Shown piece after piece: positions 19,864 to 30,012 of a stretch of DNA of 64,000 nucleotides. This stretch comes from Enterobacter dykesii (GTDB lineage Bacteria; Pseudomonadota; Gammaproteobacteria; Enterobacterales; Enterobacteriaceae), in NCBI RefSeq assembly GCF_008364625.2, contig NZ_CP126604.1, positions 3,596,001 through 3,660,000 on the forward strand, written 5' to 3'. The translations under genes were made by a program, and so were the position numbers. Each line of letters opens with the position of its first letter. Position 1 is the first letter of the stretch. The notes beneath the pieces were generated by a model. That model saw only the letters and a program-made list of their open reading frames with translations, was not told the DNA's origin and made no database searches.

Positions 19864-21222
19864 TTAAGCCAAATTTACAACAGAAGAACCAAAGCCTTCT
19901 GTATCGGTTGTGTGTTGGAACCAGGCGAGCGTGCTGTGCAGCTGCACCACTTCTCCCACCACAATCAGGGCGGGCATCGGGGCGTCTTTCGCCAGGGTTG
20001 CAAGATGTTCCAGCGTGCCCGTCGCAACGTGCTGATCGACGCGCGTGCCGCGAGAAATGACGGCAACGGGCGTCGTCGCCTCGCGACCGTGCTGAATAAG
20101 CTGTTCGCTGATGTCCGCCGCCTTCATCGTGCCCATGTAGATCGCCAGCGTCTGGCGGCTCTGGGCGAGATGCGACCAGTCGAACGGCGTGCTGTCGGCC
20201 TTGTAGTGGCCTGTCACAAAGGTGACGCTCTGGGCGTAATCGCGGTGGGTCAGCGGAATACCGGCGTAGGCCGTAACCGCAGAGGCCGCCGTGATGCCGG
20301 GCACCACCTGGAACGGTACGCCCGCTTCGGCTGCCGCCTGCAGCTCTTCGCCGCCGCGACCGAAAATGAACGGATCGCCCCCTTTCAGGCGCACCACGGT
20401 TTTACCCGCTTTGGCGGCGTCAACCAGCATCTGGTTGGTGTCGTGCTGCGGCACCGAGTGCTCGCCAGCCCGTTTGCCGACGCAGATTTGCTCCGCGTCC
20501 CGACGGATCAGCTCGCGCACGCCGTCGGTGACCAGATGGTCGTAGAACACCACGTCCGCGTCCTGCAGCACCTGCAGGCCGCGCAGCGTCAGAAGTCCGG
20601 CATCGCCAGGCCCCGCGCCCACCAGGATGATCTCCCCGCCCGTGCTGCCGGGGTTATCCAGTTCGTCCTCGAGAATTTTCTGCGCTGCCGTCTCATTACC
20701 GGCATGCATCAGGCTGGCAAAGCGGCCGCGAAACACGCGTTCCCAGAAGCGACGGCGTTCCGTCACGCTGGTCAGGCGCGTTTTCAGGTGGTTGCGCCAG
20801 TAGCTGGCTTTTTCCGCCATGCGCCCGAGGCTGGTCGGCAGCAGCGCTTCGATTTTTTCACGCAGCACGCGCGCCAGCACCGGTGCGGTACCGCCGGAGG
20901 AGATCGCCACCAGCAGCGGCGAACGGTCAACGATCGACGGGAAGATGAACGAGCATAACGGCTGGTCGTCCACCACGTTCACAAGGCGATAACGGGCCTG
21001 CGCGGCGTCGGAGATCCGCCGGTTCAGGTCGCGATCTTCGGTCGCCGCAATAACCAGCACCACGCTGTCGATTTGTGACTCGTGAAAATCTGCCTCTGCA
21101 ACGACCTGCACCTGGGCCCCTGCGCGCTGTAGAAACGCGATTTTGCGATCGGCAATTTCACCCGTGCCAACAACCAGCACCGGCTTCTCTTTTATCGCGG
21201 CAAATAAGGGCAGATAGTCCAC
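19864..21222 (-). CDS. cysG: Siroheme synthase CysG, second copy in the cys operon
   Basis: A bifunctional enzyme making siroheme, the cofactor of sulfite reductase CysI. The N-terminal precorrin-2 dehydrogenase/ferrochelatase domain has [20 protein letters not shown] and [22 protein letters not shown]. The C-terminal uroporphyrinogen-III methyltransferase has [13 protein letters not shown] and [17 protein letters not shown] chose GTG 21222 (then [13 protein letters not shown], 452 residues), which matches the MDYLP start of relatives; a TTG nine bases earlier is less likely. Between GAQVQVVA and [12 protein letters not shown] there are about 19-20 fewer residues than in E. coli CysG, an apparent in-frame deletion in the Rossmann domain. 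The ending SVVNLA resembles the Klebsiella cys-operon copy. Confidence 0.9.
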   Translation of the reverse strand: MDYLPLFAAIKEKPVLVVGTGEIADRKIAFLQRAGAQVQVVAEADFHESQIDSVVLVIAATEDRDLNRRISDAAQARYRLVNVVDDQPLCSFIFPSIVDRSPLLVAISSGGTAPVLARVLREKIEALLPTSLGRMAEKASYWRNHLKTRLTSVTERRRFWERVFRGRFASLMHAGNETAAQKILEDELDNPGSTGGEIILVGAGPGDAGLLTLRGLQVLQDADVVFYDHLVTDGVRELIRRDAEQICVGKRAGEHSVPQHDTNQMLVDAAKAGKTVVRLKGGDPFIFGRGGEELQAAAEAGVPFQVVPGITAASAVTAYAGIPLTHRDYAQSVTFVTGHYKADSTPFDWSHLAQSRQTLAIYMGTMKAADISEQLIQHGREATTPVAVISRGTRVDQHVATGTLEHLATLAKDAPMPALIVVGEVVQLHSTLAWFQHTTDTEGFGSSVVNLA

Positions 21223-21459
21223 AAGCAACAACTCACTAACAACGAGGAATAAAGGGACTATAGGGGGCGGCTTAGACCGAATGAAATTACGAATTGGAAT
21301 GAGTAGTTACTCAATGGAATAACGCCGTGAAAAAGCTAATACCAAAAAGTGCTTAACACGCGAAATTTCGGGCATTTAAGAGCAATTCAAATTGTGTATG
21401 GGCGATCACAGTTTCATACTAGGCGGGTTAATATTTTGCTCTGTTTTTAAGGACTCACT
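21223..21459. promoter_or_regulatory. Divergent promoter region cysG-cysDNC / iap
   Basis: A 237-base intergenic region between two divergent genes. It must hold the CysB-activated promoter for the cys operon and the iap promoter. I see the small palindrome GAGTA-GT-TACTC (21301-21312), flanked on both sides by TGGAAT, but CysB sites are too degenerate to assign by eye. Confidence 0.4.
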
Positions 21460-22503
21460 ATGTTTTCCGCAACGCGCCACCGTATCGCTGCCCTGGCGCT
21501 CGGCGTTTGCTTTATTCTTCCTGCCCAGGCAAAAAACCAACCTTATGGTGAAATCGCCACTATGCAGGCGCGGCATATTGCCACCGTCTTTCCTGGCCGT
21601 ATGACCGGCTCGCCTGCAGAGATGCTCTCTGCGGACTATCTTCGCCAGCAGTTTGCCGGGATGGGCTACCAAAGCGATATCCGCGCGTTTCACAGCCGCT
21701 ACGTCTATACCTCCAGAAATAAAACGAAAAACTGGCATAACGTGACCGGCAGTACGGTTATCGCGGCGCATGAAGGTCGCGCGGCTGAACAGATTATTAT
21801 TATGGCGCACCTTGATACCTACGCTCCGATGAGCGATGCCGATACGGATAACAACCTCGGCGGGCTGACGCTGCAGGGCATGGACGACAACGCGGCGGGC
21901 CTGGGCGTGATGCTCGAACTGGCCGAGCGGATGAAAGATATTCCAACCCAGTATGGCATTCGTTTCGTGGCCACCAGCGGTGAAGAAGAGGGCAAACTCG
22001 GCGCTGAGAATCTCCTTAAACGCATGAGCGCTGAGGAGAAGAAAAATACGCTACTGGTGATCAACCTTGATAACCTGATCGTCGGCGACAAGCTTTATTT
22101 CAACAGCGGGCAGAGTACGCCGGGACCCGTGCGGAAACTGACGCGCGACCGGGCGCTGGCGATAGCCCGCAGCCATGGCGTTTTTGCCACGACCAATCCG
22201 GGAGGGAATCCTGCTTTCCCACGCGGAACAGGCTGCTGCAACGACGGGGAAGTCTTCGATAAGGCGGGCATTCCGGTGCTGTACGTGGAAGCGACAAACT
22301 GGGCACTGGGCAAGAAAGATGGCTATCAGCAGCGCGCTAAATCGAAAGCCTTCCCGGACGGGACAAGCTGGCACAACGTGATGCTGGATAATCAGCAGCA
22401 CATTGATAGCGCGCTGCCGCAGCGGATTGAGCACCGCAGTCGTGATGTGGTGAAGGTCATGCTGCCGCTGGTTAAGGAGCTGGCGAAGGCGGGGAAAGCC
22501 TGA
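21460..22503 (+). CDS. iap: Alkaline phosphatase isozyme conversion aminopeptidase Iap
   Basis: A periplasmic M28-family zinc aminopeptidase, 347 residues, that trims the N-terminus of alkaline phosphatase to change its isozyme. A signal peptide is seen (RHRIAALALGVCFILPAQA, cut after residue 24). Metal-site motifs are IIMAHLDTYAP (about 110-120), GMDDNAAGLGVMLELAE (about 140-156) and TSGEEEGKLGAENL (about 172-185). In E. coli the CRISPR-Cas type I-E locus lies directly after iap; here only 71 bases separate it from cysH. Confidence 0.93.
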   Translation: MFSATRHRIAALALGVCFILPAQAKNQPYGEIATMQARHIATVFPGRMTGSPAEMLSADYLRQQFAGMGYQSDIRAFHSRYVYTSRNKTKNWHNVTGSTVIAAHEGRAAEQIIIMAHLDTYAPMSDADTDNNLGGLTLQGMDDNAAGLGVMLELAERMKDIPTQYGIRFVATSGEEEGKLGAENLLKRMSAEEKKNTLLVINLDNLIVGDKLYFNSGQSTPGPVRKLTRDRALAIARSHGVFATTNPGGNPAFPRGTGCCNDGEVFDKAGIPVLYVEATNWALGKKDGYQQRAKSKAFPDGTSWHNVMLDNQQHIDSALPQRIEHRSRDVVKVMLPLVKELAKAGKA

Positions 22504-22542
22504 GGTCGTTAAGCATAGCGCGGCCTGATGCCCTCACCCAAA

Positions 22543-22563
22543 CCCTCTCCCACCGGGAGAGGG
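22543..22563. repeat. Short palindromic repeat between iap and cysH
   Basis: Perfect 9-base arms CCCTCTCCC / GGGAGAGGG around ACC, in the context CCTGATGCCCTCACCC. A closely related copy sits after barA (48684-48702), so it is a dispersed intergenic repeat. It may also terminate iap and cysH. Confidence 0.7.
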
Positions 22564-22574
22564 AGGATAAAGGA

Positions 22575-23309
22575 TCACCCTTCGTGCAGCCCGCACTCGC
22601 GCTTCAGCCCAAAGAATCGCGTCTCTTCTTCCGCCATTCCCGGTTCCCATTTGCGCGTGGTATGGGTATCGCCCACTGACAGATAGCCCTGGTCCCACAG
22701 CGGATGGTACTTCAGCCCGTGTTTTTGCAGGTACTGATACACCGTCCGGTTATCCCAGTCGATAATCGGCAGCACTTTAAATACCCCGCGCTGGACCGCC
22801 AGCACCGGTAAGGTTGCACGGCTGCCCGACTGCTCGCGGCGCAGCCCCGCAAACCACGTCTGCGCATTGAGTTCTTTCAGCGCCCGGTTCATCGGCTCAA
22901 CTTTGTTGATTTCATTGTATTTCTCAATGCCCTCAACGCCCTGTTCCCACAGCTTGCCGTAGCGCGCCTCCTGCCAGGCCGCGCTTTCCGTCGCGCGGTA
23001 CACTTTGAGGTTCAGCTTGAGCTTGTCCGTCAGCTCGTCAATAAACTGGTAGGTTTCCGGGAACAGGTAGCCGGTATCGGTGAGGATCACCGGAATGTCC
23101 GGACGGATCTGATTCACCAGATGCAGGCTGACCGCCGCCTGAATACCAAAGCTCGACGACAGCACATAGTCTCCCGGCAGGTTTTCCAGCGCCCACGCCA
23201 CGCGCCCTTCGGCGTCCAGCTTTTCAAGGTGGGCATTGGTTTCTGCCAGCGCCAGAATGCGTTCGACTTTCGGCAGATCGTTAAGGGCGTTTAGATCGAG
23301 TACGGACAT
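22575..23309 (-). CDS. cysH: Phosphoadenylyl-sulfate reductase
   Basis: Reduces PAPS to sulfite using thioredoxin. It has 244 residues. The PP-loop-like [20 protein letters not shown] (about 49-68) and the catalytic cysteine in the C-terminal KRECGLHEG are present. It lacks the CC...CxxC iron-sulfur cysteines of APS reductases, so it is the PAPS type. It is third in the cysJ-cysI-cysH operon, 15 bases after cysI. Confidence 0.97.
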   Translation of the reverse strand: MSVLDLNALNDLPKVERILALAETNAHLEKLDAEGRVAWALENLPGDYVLSSSFGIQAAVSLHLVNQIRPDIPVILTDTGYLFPETYQFIDELTDKLKLNLKVYRATESAAWQEARYGKLWEQGVEGIEKYNEINKVEPMNRALKELNAQTWFAGLRREQSGSRATLPVLAVQRGVFKVLPIIDWDNRTVYQYLQKHGLKYHPLWDQGYLSVGDTHTTRKWEPGMAEEETRFFGLKRECGLHEG

Positions 23310-23324
23310 AATTACCTCTCGTGG

Positions 23325-25037
23325 TTACTCCCAGAAATCCCTTGCGGGATCGAGCACCGGGCGAATGATGCCCGCACGCACCGTAAAGTCGCCGAAGCCT
23401 TCACCCGCTTCGCGCTCTTTCGCCCAGCGCCCGACAAGCTCGTCGATGGAATCAAGGATTTCCGGCTCGGTAATGTTCTCGCGGAACATACGCGGAATGC
23501 GCGTGCCGATACGGTTACCGCCCAGGTGCAGGTTATAGCGCCCCGGCGCTTTCCCCACCAGACCCAGCTCGGCCAGCATCGCGCGGCCGCAGCCGTTCGG
23601 ACAGCCGGTGACGCGCATAACAATATGCTCGTCCGGAATACCGTGTTTTTCCAGAATCGCTTCCACTTTGTCAGTGAATGACGGCAGGAAACGTTCCGCT
23701 TCGGCCATCGCCAGCGGGCAGGTCGGGAACGACACGCAGGCCATCGAGTTTTCACGCTGCGGCTTAACCGCATCCATTAACCCGTGGTCGCGCGCCAGCT
23801 TCTCGATCTTCGCCTTCTGGCTTTCCGGCACACCGGCAATAATCAGGTTCTGGTTAGCGGTAATGCGGAATTCGCCTTTATGGATCTTAGCAATTTCCAG
23901 CAGACCGGTTTTCAGCGGACGGCCCGGATAATCCAGAATACGGCCGTTTTCGATAAACAGCGTCAGGTGCCATTTATTGTCGATGCCCTTCACCCAGCCA
24001 ATGCGATCGCCGCGACCGGTGAATTCGTAAGGGCGGATCGGCTCAAACTTGATGCCCGCACGACGCTCCACTTCCTCTTTGAACGTCTCCACGCCCACGC
24101 GCTCCAGGGTGTATTTGGTTTTCGCGTTTTTACGGTCGGTACGGTTGCCCCAGTCGCGCTGCGTGGTCACTACCGCTTCCGCCACGGCAAGCGTGTGCTC
24201 CAGCGGCAGGAAGCCGAACTCGCTCGCGGTGCGGGCGTAGGTTTTCTTATTACCGTGTTCAATGGACAGGCCGCCGCCCACCAGCAGGTTAAAGCCAATC
24301 AGCTTGCCGTTTTCGGCAATCGCCACGAAGTTCATGTCGTTGGCGTGCAGGTCGATATCGTTCTGCGGCGGGATCACGACCGTGGTTTTAAACTTACGCG
24401 GCAGATAGGTCTGGCCAAGGATCGGTTCTTCGTCCGTTGTCGCGACTTTTTCCTGATCGAGCCAAATCTCCGCATAGGCGCGGGTGCGCGGCAGCAGGTG
24501 CTCAGAGATCTTCTTCGCCCACTCATAGGCTTCGGCGTGCAGCTCGGACTCATACGGATTCGAGGTGCAAAGCACGTTACGGTTCATGTCGTTGGCGGTC
24601 GCCAGCGCGTCCAGCCCGACCGAGTGCAGCATCTGATGCACCGGCTTGACGTTCTTCTTCAGAATGCCGTGGAACTGGAAGGTCTGACGGTTGGTCAGGC
24701 GGATGCTGCCGTAAATCGTGTTTTCACCGGCAAACTTGTCGATGGCCTGCCACTGTTTGGTGGTGATCACCCCGCCCGGCAGACGGCAGCGCAGCAGCAT
24801 CGCATGGCGCGGCTCCAGCTTCTGTTCGGCACGCTCGGCGCGGATGTCGCGATCGTCCTGCTGGTACATGCCGTGGAAGCGGATCAGCAGGAAGTTGTCG
24901 CCTTTGAAACCGCCGGTGAGACCGTCATTCAGATCTTCAGCAATGGTGCCGCGCAGATAGTTGCTTTCCAGCTTCATGCGCTCGGCGTCTGTCAGTTTAC
25001 CTTCGACCACCAGTGGCCCTGGATGTTTTTCGCTCAT
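23325..25037 (-). CDS. cysI: Sulfite reductase hemoprotein beta subunit
   Basis: Six-electron reduction of sulfite to sulfide with a siroheme coupled to a 4Fe-4S cluster. It has 570 residues, as in E. coli. Cluster and siroheme ligands are in [18 protein letters not shown] and [17 protein letters not shown] (about residues 430-490). The siroheme-binding repeat LRLPNRQTF-like element appears as [13 protein letters not shown]. Its start shares one base with the cysJ stop. Its siroheme can be supplied by the CysG encoded a few kilobases away. Confidence 0.98.
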   Translation of the reverse strand: MSEKHPGPLVVEGKLTDAERMKLESNYLRGTIAEDLNDGLTGGFKGDNFLLIRFHGMYQQDDRDIRAERAEQKLEPRHAMLLRCRLPGGVITTKQWQAIDKFAGENTIYGSIRLTNRQTFQFHGILKKNVKPVHQMLHSVGLDALATANDMNRNVLCTSNPYESELHAEAYEWAKKISEHLLPRTRAYAEIWLDQEKVATTDEEPILGQTYLPRKFKTTVVIPPQNDIDLHANDMNFVAIAENGKLIGFNLLVGGGLSIEHGNKKTYARTASEFGFLPLEHTLAVAEAVVTTQRDWGNRTDRKNAKTKYTLERVGVETFKEEVERRAGIKFEPIRPYEFTGRGDRIGWVKGIDNKWHLTLFIENGRILDYPGRPLKTGLLEIAKIHKGEFRITANQNLIIAGVPESQKAKIEKLARDHGLMDAVKPQRENSMACVSFPTCPLAMAEAERFLPSFTDKVEAILEKHGIPDEHIVMRVTGCPNGCGRAMLAELGLVGKAPGRYNLHLGGNRIGTRIPRMFRENITEPEILDSIDELVGRWAKEREAGEGFGDFTVRAGIIRPVLDPARDFWE

Positions 25038-26842
25038 TAGTAGACATCTCGCTGATAACGGCGCTCAACGCGCAGCTCACTTAAAAATTCATCCGCCGTT
25101 TCGGCATCCATACCGCCGAATTCGGCAATCACTTCCAGCAAAGTCTGCTCAACGTCTTTCGCCATGCGATTGGCGTCGCCGCAGACATAAATGTGGGCAC
25201 CGTCATTGATCCAGCGCCACAGCTCTGCGCCCTGTTCGCGCAGTTTGTCTTGTACGTATACTTTTTCTTTCTGGTCGCGGGACCAGGCCAGATCGATACG
25301 GGTCAGTACGCCTTCTTTTACATAGCGCTGCCACTCAACCTGGTAGAGGAAATCTTCGGTAAAGTGCGGGTTGCCGAAGAACAGCCAGTTTTTACCCGGC
25401 GCTTCATCTGCCGCGCGCTGCTGCATGAAGGCGCGGAACGGCGCAATGCCGGTACCCGGGCCAATCATGATGACCGGGGTTTCCGGGTTCGCCGGCAGGC
25501 GGAAGTTGTCGTTGTGCTCGATAAAGACGCGCACTTCGCCCTCTTCTTCCACGCGATCCGCAAGGAAACTTGATGCCCCACCCGCGCGGGCGCGGCCTTC
25601 GATGTCGTAGCGCACCACCCCGACGGTAACATGCACTTCGCTCTCCACTTCGGCCTGCGAAGAGGCGATGGAGTACAGGCGCGGCGTCAGCGGTCGCAGC
25701 AGGCCGATCAGCGCATCGGCATCCAGCTGAGCCGGAGAGAAACGCACCATATCGACAATTGGCGTCGTCGCGGCGTAATGCTGCAGCTTCGCCTTGTCGC
25801 CCACCAGCGGCAGCAGGGATTCGCTGCGCGTTAAGGTGGCATAATTTTCGACGATATTCGGGGTATTCACCGTCAGTTCGAAATGCCACTGCAGCGCCTC
25901 TGAAAGCGGCTGGGTTTTGCCGTCAACGGTGACGGGCTCGTCCCCCTTCAGCCACAGCAGCTCAACCAGCTCTTTCACCAGAGCCGGATCGTTCTGATAC
26001 CAGACGCCCAGCGCATCGCCAGGCTGATAGCGCAGCCCCGAGTCGCCTAAATCGATTTCGATATGACGCACGTCTTTTTCTGAGTCGCGGCCGGTAATTT
26101 TCTGGTTCACCGACAGGCTCGCCGTCAGCGGCGCCTCTTTGGTGTACGGGCTGGTGTGGATGTCGTTAACAGCCCCCGTCGCGGTGAACGCGGCCTGCGC
26201 CGACGTCTCTTTCGGCACGCGCGCTTTCAGCACATCAACGATGCGCGCACGCCATTCGGCGGCGGCGGTCTGGTATTCAACATCTGCGTCAACGCGGTCC
26301 AGCAGGCGCTCCGCGCCCAGCTCCGCCAGCCTGCTGTCGAAGTCTTTACCGGACTGGCAGAAGAATTCATACGAGGTATCGCCCAGGCCAAATACGGCAA
26401 ACGCCGTGCCGTCCAGCTTCGGCGCTTTTTTCGAGAACAGGAACTTGTGCAGCGCCACCGCTTCTTCAGCGGGTTCACCTTCGCCCTGGGTAGAGGCGAC
26501 CACCACCAGCAGTTTTTCCGACGCGATTTGCTTAAATTTATAATCCCCGGCGTTGACCAGGTTCACGTTCAGTTTCGCGGCCAGCAGGTCGTCACGCAGC
26601 GCTTCGGCCACGCGGCGGGCGTTGCCCGTCTGCGAGGCGGAAATCAGGGTAATGGCCGGAATTTCAACGGTCGTTACCGGTGCACCCGCCACAGCGCCAG
26701 GCTGCTGATTGAGCATTCCCCAGAAATAACCGGAGACCCAGGCAAGCTGAGTGGGAGAAAAATCAGAGGTGGCAGCCTGAAGGCGCGCCAGTTGCTCCGG
26801 GTTCAGGGGAGGCAAATTTGAAGGTGGGGCCTGTGTTGTCAT
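25037..26842 (-). CDS. cysJ: Sulfite reductase flavoprotein alpha subunit
   Basis: Transfers electrons from NADPH through FAD and FMN to CysI. It has 601 residues. An FMN flavodoxin domain covers about 62-205 ([52 protein letters not shown]). The FAD module follows ([22 protein letters not shown]), then the NADPH domain ([20 protein letters not shown]) and the C-terminal ending RRYQRDVY with the aromatic last residue. It is first in the operon, with a 306-base divergent region to queD. Confidence 0.98.
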   Translation of the reverse strand: MTTQAPPSNLPPLNPEQLARLQAATSDFSPTQLAWVSGYFWGMLNQQPGAVAGAPVTTVEIPAITLISASQTGNARRVAEALRDDLLAAKLNVNLVNAGDYKFKQIASEKLLVVVASTQGEGEPAEEAVALHKFLFSKKAPKLDGTAFAVFGLGDTSYEFFCQSGKDFDSRLAELGAERLLDRVDADVEYQTAAAEWRARIVDVLKARVPKETSAQAAFTATGAVNDIHTSPYTKEAPLTASLSVNQKITGRDSEKDVRHIEIDLGDSGLRYQPGDALGVWYQNDPALVKELVELLWLKGDEPVTVDGKTQPLSEALQWHFELTVNTPNIVENYATLTRSESLLPLVGDKAKLQHYAATTPIVDMVRFSPAQLDADALIGLLRPLTPRLYSIASSQAEVESEVHVTVGVVRYDIEGRARAGGASSFLADRVEEEGEVRVFIEHNDNFRLPANPETPVIMIGPGTGIAPFRAFMQQRAADEAPGKNWLFFGNPHFTEDFLYQVEWQRYVKEGVLTRIDLAWSRDQKEKVYVQDKLREQGAELWRWINDGAHIYVCGDANRMAKDVEQTLLEVIAEFGGMDAETADEFLSELRVERRYQRDVY

Positions 26843-27148
26843 GCGTCGTTATGTTCCAGTAGCCAAGCGGACTTTAAGCGAATAAATCCAAACTGAAGAT
26901 AAGGTTAACGGCGAGGATAATAACAATTAAAGAAGGGATGGAAATAATAAATAACCAAATGGACTAACCTGTTTTAGTTGTCATACTTAGCGATAAAAGC
27001 GATTAATTAACCCACTGAAAATTATCGATAAAAACATCAAAAAACGTCCGTTAATGAGACGCCAGGCTTCAGAGCCGTTTTAGTTAATGCTAAAAATTGT
27101 GCTTTCCGGTACTATGCGGCGGTTTTTTCCGCATTACTGAGAGCGATC
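26843..27148. promoter_or_regulatory. Divergent region cysJIH / queD
   Basis: A 306-base AT-rich intergenic region holding the CysB-dependent cysJIH promoter and the queD promoter. A small hairpin, TGCGG...CCGCA around CGGTTTTTT, lies 27-45 bases before the queD start. I see no further gene and no recognisable preQ1 riboswitch. Confidence 0.4.
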
Positions 27149-27511
27149 ATGTCCACCACACTGTTTAAAGATTTCACCTTCGAAGCCGCCCACCACCTTC
27201 CGCATGTCCCTGAAGGGCATAAATGCGGCCGTCTACACGGGCATTCGTTCATGGTGCGTCTTGAGATCACCGGTGAAGTTGATCCGCATACCGGATGGAT
27301 CATGGATTTTGCCGAGCTGAAGGCGGCGTTTAAGCCGACCTACGATCGTCTGGATCATTACTACCTGAATGATATTCCGGGCCTTGAAAACCCGACCAGC
27401 GAAGTGCTGGCGAAATGGATTTGGGATCAGATGAAGCCGCTGGTGCCACTGCTGAGCGCGGTGATGATCAAAGAGACCTGCACCGCCGGCTGCATCTATC
27501 GCGGAGAGTGA
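27149..27511 (+). CDS. queD: 6-carboxytetrahydropterin synthase QueD
   Basis: Second step of queuosine precursor synthesis, turning 7,8-dihydroneopterin triphosphate into 6-carboxytetrahydropterin. It has 120 residues, of the PTPS fold. Zinc histidines and the catalytic Cys are in [20 protein letters not shown] (about 14-33), and the late Glu is in [12 protein letters not shown]. Its last 16 bases overlap the 3' end of the convergent AraC-type regulator gene. Confidence 0.96.
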   Translation: MSTTLFKDFTFEAAHHLPHVPEGHKCGRLHGHSFMVRLEITGEVDPHTGWIMDFAELKAAFKPTYDRLDHYYLNDIPGLENPTSEVLAKWIWDQMKPLVPLLSAVMIKETCTAGCIYRGE

Positions 27512-29841
27512 TCCTCTTCATCACGCCCGTTTAGCGGCATGAACTCATAGAGCACGAGCGCGTTACTTTCCAGTGATTCTGTCATTTGCCAGCCGTCATT
27601 AAGCCGTTCATCGCGTAAGGAAAGCGTTGGACGCGCTTTGTGCGCAATCCAGCGCCACATCTCTTCATCAGGCCCGCTGTCGCTGCGTACCCCTTCCAGC
27701 AGCGGGTAGAGCGCACCATTGTGCCGATCGAAAAGATGGCGCCTGATGCGCCACTCGCCGCACATCCCCTGTAGCTGCAGATGATATTGCTGTTGAAAAC
27801 GTTGGATGAAAGCCTCCTCGCTGGAGAGCAGCGGATTGAACACCACCACGTTACGCAGCAGCAGCTGATAGCCCCCCTGATGGCGGAGCAGCAGCACGCT
27901 CTTGTCGTTGATGAGCACTTCTCCCCGCAGGCGTTGCCACAGCCAGAGCACCCAGTAGATAGGCCGCGGAAGGCCGTGATTATACTGAAGCGCAAGGCTC
28001 GATGTATCGAGGGTGTTGTTCGCCCTGGCTTCCCCCTGCAAACCGGAATTCAGCCAGAATCCCGCCAGCCAGACCTGTTCTGAAAGCCCGAGTAAATTTT
28101 GCATAAGCAGCGCGCCGCGAAAAAACCAGCCGTTGGTTGCCCGCGTATTCCCGGTAAGGGTATTCCACGAGAGTAACCATACCGGCAGCGTGCGCTGCCG
28201 CTGGCGAAGGGCGGCGAGTATTTGGCGAATCTTCAGCACGGGATAGTTTTCAGCCGAGGAGAGATGTGCAGGATCCAGCCGCGCCAGATCGAGCAGCTCG
28301 TTGGCATCCGCCTGACAGGCGAGGAAATCGGCCTGGTCCAGAATGCCAGAATGGAACAGCGCGTCGTCGCCGAGTTCAGTACCCACGGGAGAGAAGCGAT
28401 GCCACACCCCAAACTTTGCCTGTGGAAGGTAGGCCCCGACCGTCGCCCGCTGAGCCTGCCAGGCGTGCTCCTGGGTTTCCGCGCTTGCCTGAGGAGACCA
28501 GTGCATCACGACGTGCCAGCCTGCGGTAATATCGGGTAAAAATCGGTTAACCGACAGCTGCAAAAAGCGCTTCAGAAGATCGCATCGGGTGGTGACCCCC
28601 GTGTGCAGCAGGATCGTCCAGCCTTTTTTTGCTACCCAGGTAAACAGCTGCTGCAAATTGTACCAGCAGGCGTAACCCGCCATATGGGGATCGTCCCATC
28701 CCGTGGCGAACAGACGGCTGCTGAGAAAAGGTTCAGCGATATCAATCCCCTCAATTGGGATCGCCTCGTGAAGCGCCTCAAGATGCTGGCGAACATCCTC
28801 CCGCAGTAAATCGTCGAGCTCGCGCAGGGTGACGACCAGCCGCGCGCGGCGCAGCGCGGACGAGAGCGGATAAAGCTGCTGCAGATCAACTATTCGCTCC
28901 TGACGCGGAGAGTGGGTTAGCGGAGCGGGTTCCCAGCAGCGGTTCTCAGCGCCTCTAAGCAGGCTAAACAGCCTATCCACCGCGACGGGAAAGCGCTGCT
29001 CGCCCGTGCCTGCCCGCAGCGGAGACGCATCGGAGCGATGCCGTCTGGCCTTACGAAACTCACCCGGAGACATATTGTGATAGCGCCGGAACCGATCGGT
29101 CATCATGCGCGTGCTGGCAAACCCGTGCTCCAGCGCAATCTGATGCAAAGGACGGCTGGTGAGGCGCAGGGCGTCAGCCGCTTTTTCCAGCCGCAGGGCG
29201 GTGATGTACTGCATAAAACTGACACCCATCTCTTTTCGAAAGAGGCGGGAGAGCCACGCTTCGGAGACGAACTCACTCGCTGCAATTTCGGCCAGCGTAA
29301 TGCGCCGGGTATAGCTGGCGTTGATCCGCTCCAGCACGCGGGCAATGCGCTTGCTGACGTCGGCGTGCTGGTCCCGGGGTTTCTGGCGGGCAGGCTGCTG
29401 AAAGCGGCCAATCAGCAGCAGCAGGATCTCGCTCAGCCAGCGATTTGCCTCCAGCCTGAAGCGGTGCGGATCGTTCACCAGCGTCACCACCAGAAGCTGA
29501 CGCAGCAGGTGCCGAAGTTCGTCACACTGCGGCCAGTTTCCACCGGACTCTGTCGGAACCGCGTAGTCATGGGCAAAAAAGTCATTGTACAGCTTGATTA
29601 CCCACCGCCCGGAGAGAACGACACGAAGCGTTACGTTCGCGCTCTGGCTACTGAACCGCCAGCGCTGATAGCGGTTTATCACCGCAAGACCGTTATTTGA
29701 CACCGTCTCGCGTCCTGCGGCGGTTTGCAGTTCGGCTTGCCCTTCCAGAACCCACAGTATCGTCAGCGAATCACCTTCATCCTGCGTGAGCAGGCGAATG
29801 TCTTCAACGACTACCGCAAACTCGTTCCCATGCTGCTCCAT
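27496..29841 (-). CDS. Large AraC-family regulator with GH39-like C-terminal domain
   Basis: A 781-residue fusion regulator. Residues 1-90 look like a cupin-type sensor ([20 protein letters not shown]). Residues 165-268 are an AraC/XylS DNA-binding domain ([20 protein letters not shown], then [20 protein letters not shown] and [11 protein letters not shown]). Residues 310-770 resemble the GH39 beta-xylosidase-like barrel found fused to some AraC regulators. Both expected catalytic acids seem lost: the WNEP-type site reads FGVWHRFSP (478-486) and the TEW-type site reads WLLSWNTL (555-562). It is therefore probably a ligand-binding domain, not an enzyme. I chose ATG 29841, behind a GGGGGAG ribosome site; starting 12 residues earlier is possible. 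It is divergent from the M20 amidohydrolase-MFS pair, its likely target. Confidence 0.8.
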   Translation of the reverse strand: MEQHGNEFAVVVEDIRLLTQDEGDSLTILWVLEGQAELQTAAGRETVSNNGLAVINRYQRWRFSSQSANVTLRVVLSGRWVIKLYNDFFAHDYAVPTESGGNWPQCDELRHLLRQLLVVTLVNDPHRFRLEANRWLSEILLLLIGRFQQPARQKPRDQHADVSKRIARVLERINASYTRRITLAEIAASEFVSEAWLSRLFRKEMGVSFMQYITALRLEKAADALRLTSRPLHQIALEHGFASTRMMTDRFRRYHNMSPGEFRKARRHRSDASPLRAGTGEQRFPVAVDRLFSLLRGAENRCWEPAPLTHSPRQERIVDLQQLYPLSSALRRARLVVTLRELDDLLREDVRQHLEALHEAIPIEGIDIAEPFLSSRLFATGWDDPHMAGYACWYNLQQLFTWVAKKGWTILLHTGVTTRCDLLKRFLQLSVNRFLPDITAGWHVVMHWSPQASAETQEHAWQAQRATVGAYLPQAKFGVWHRFSPVGTELGDDALFHSGILDQADFLACQADANELLDLARLDPAHLSSAENYPVLKIRQILAALRQRQRTLPVWLLSWNTLTGNTRATNGWFFRGALLMQNLLGLSEQVWLAGFWLNSGLQGEARANNTLDTSSLALQYNHGLPRPIYWVLWLWQRLRGEVLINDKSVLLLRHQGGYQLLLRNVVVFNPLLSSEEAFIQRFQQQYHLQLQGMCGEWRIRRHLFDRHNGALYPLLEGVRSDSGPDEEMWRWIAHKARPTLSLRDERLNDGWQMTESLESNALVLYEFMPLNGRDEEDHSPR

Positions 29842-30012
29842 TCGGCTCCCCCGCATGGACAAAAAATGATGCGCCATTTTTTGTCATAACTGAATCGTAT
29901 GAAAAACAATCAGAAAAAAGGCGTCGCTTTACAACAAAAAAGGGCATTTTCCGGCAATGCGATCGACATAAACTCGAAACTAACACCGTTTGGCAGGAAA
30001 AGGATAACAAAA

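Noticed and set aside
18451-20958. Very long open frame (835 codons) on the plus strand, opposite cysN, cysD and cysG
   Set aside because: It is antisense to three conserved enzymes, has no ribosome site or recognisable domain, and its composition (rich in His, Arg, Gln and Val) is typical of the complement of GC-rich coding sequence.
22504-22574. CRISPR array at the usual enterobacterial position
   Set aside because: Only a single palindromic repeat is present, with no repeat-spacer series; no array was seen elsewhere in the window.
29899-30012. N-terminal extension of the M20D amidohydrolase by 38 residues
   Set aside because: The extension is basic, low in conservation and lies in promoter-like DNA shared with the divergent regulator; ATG 30013 fits the family start.
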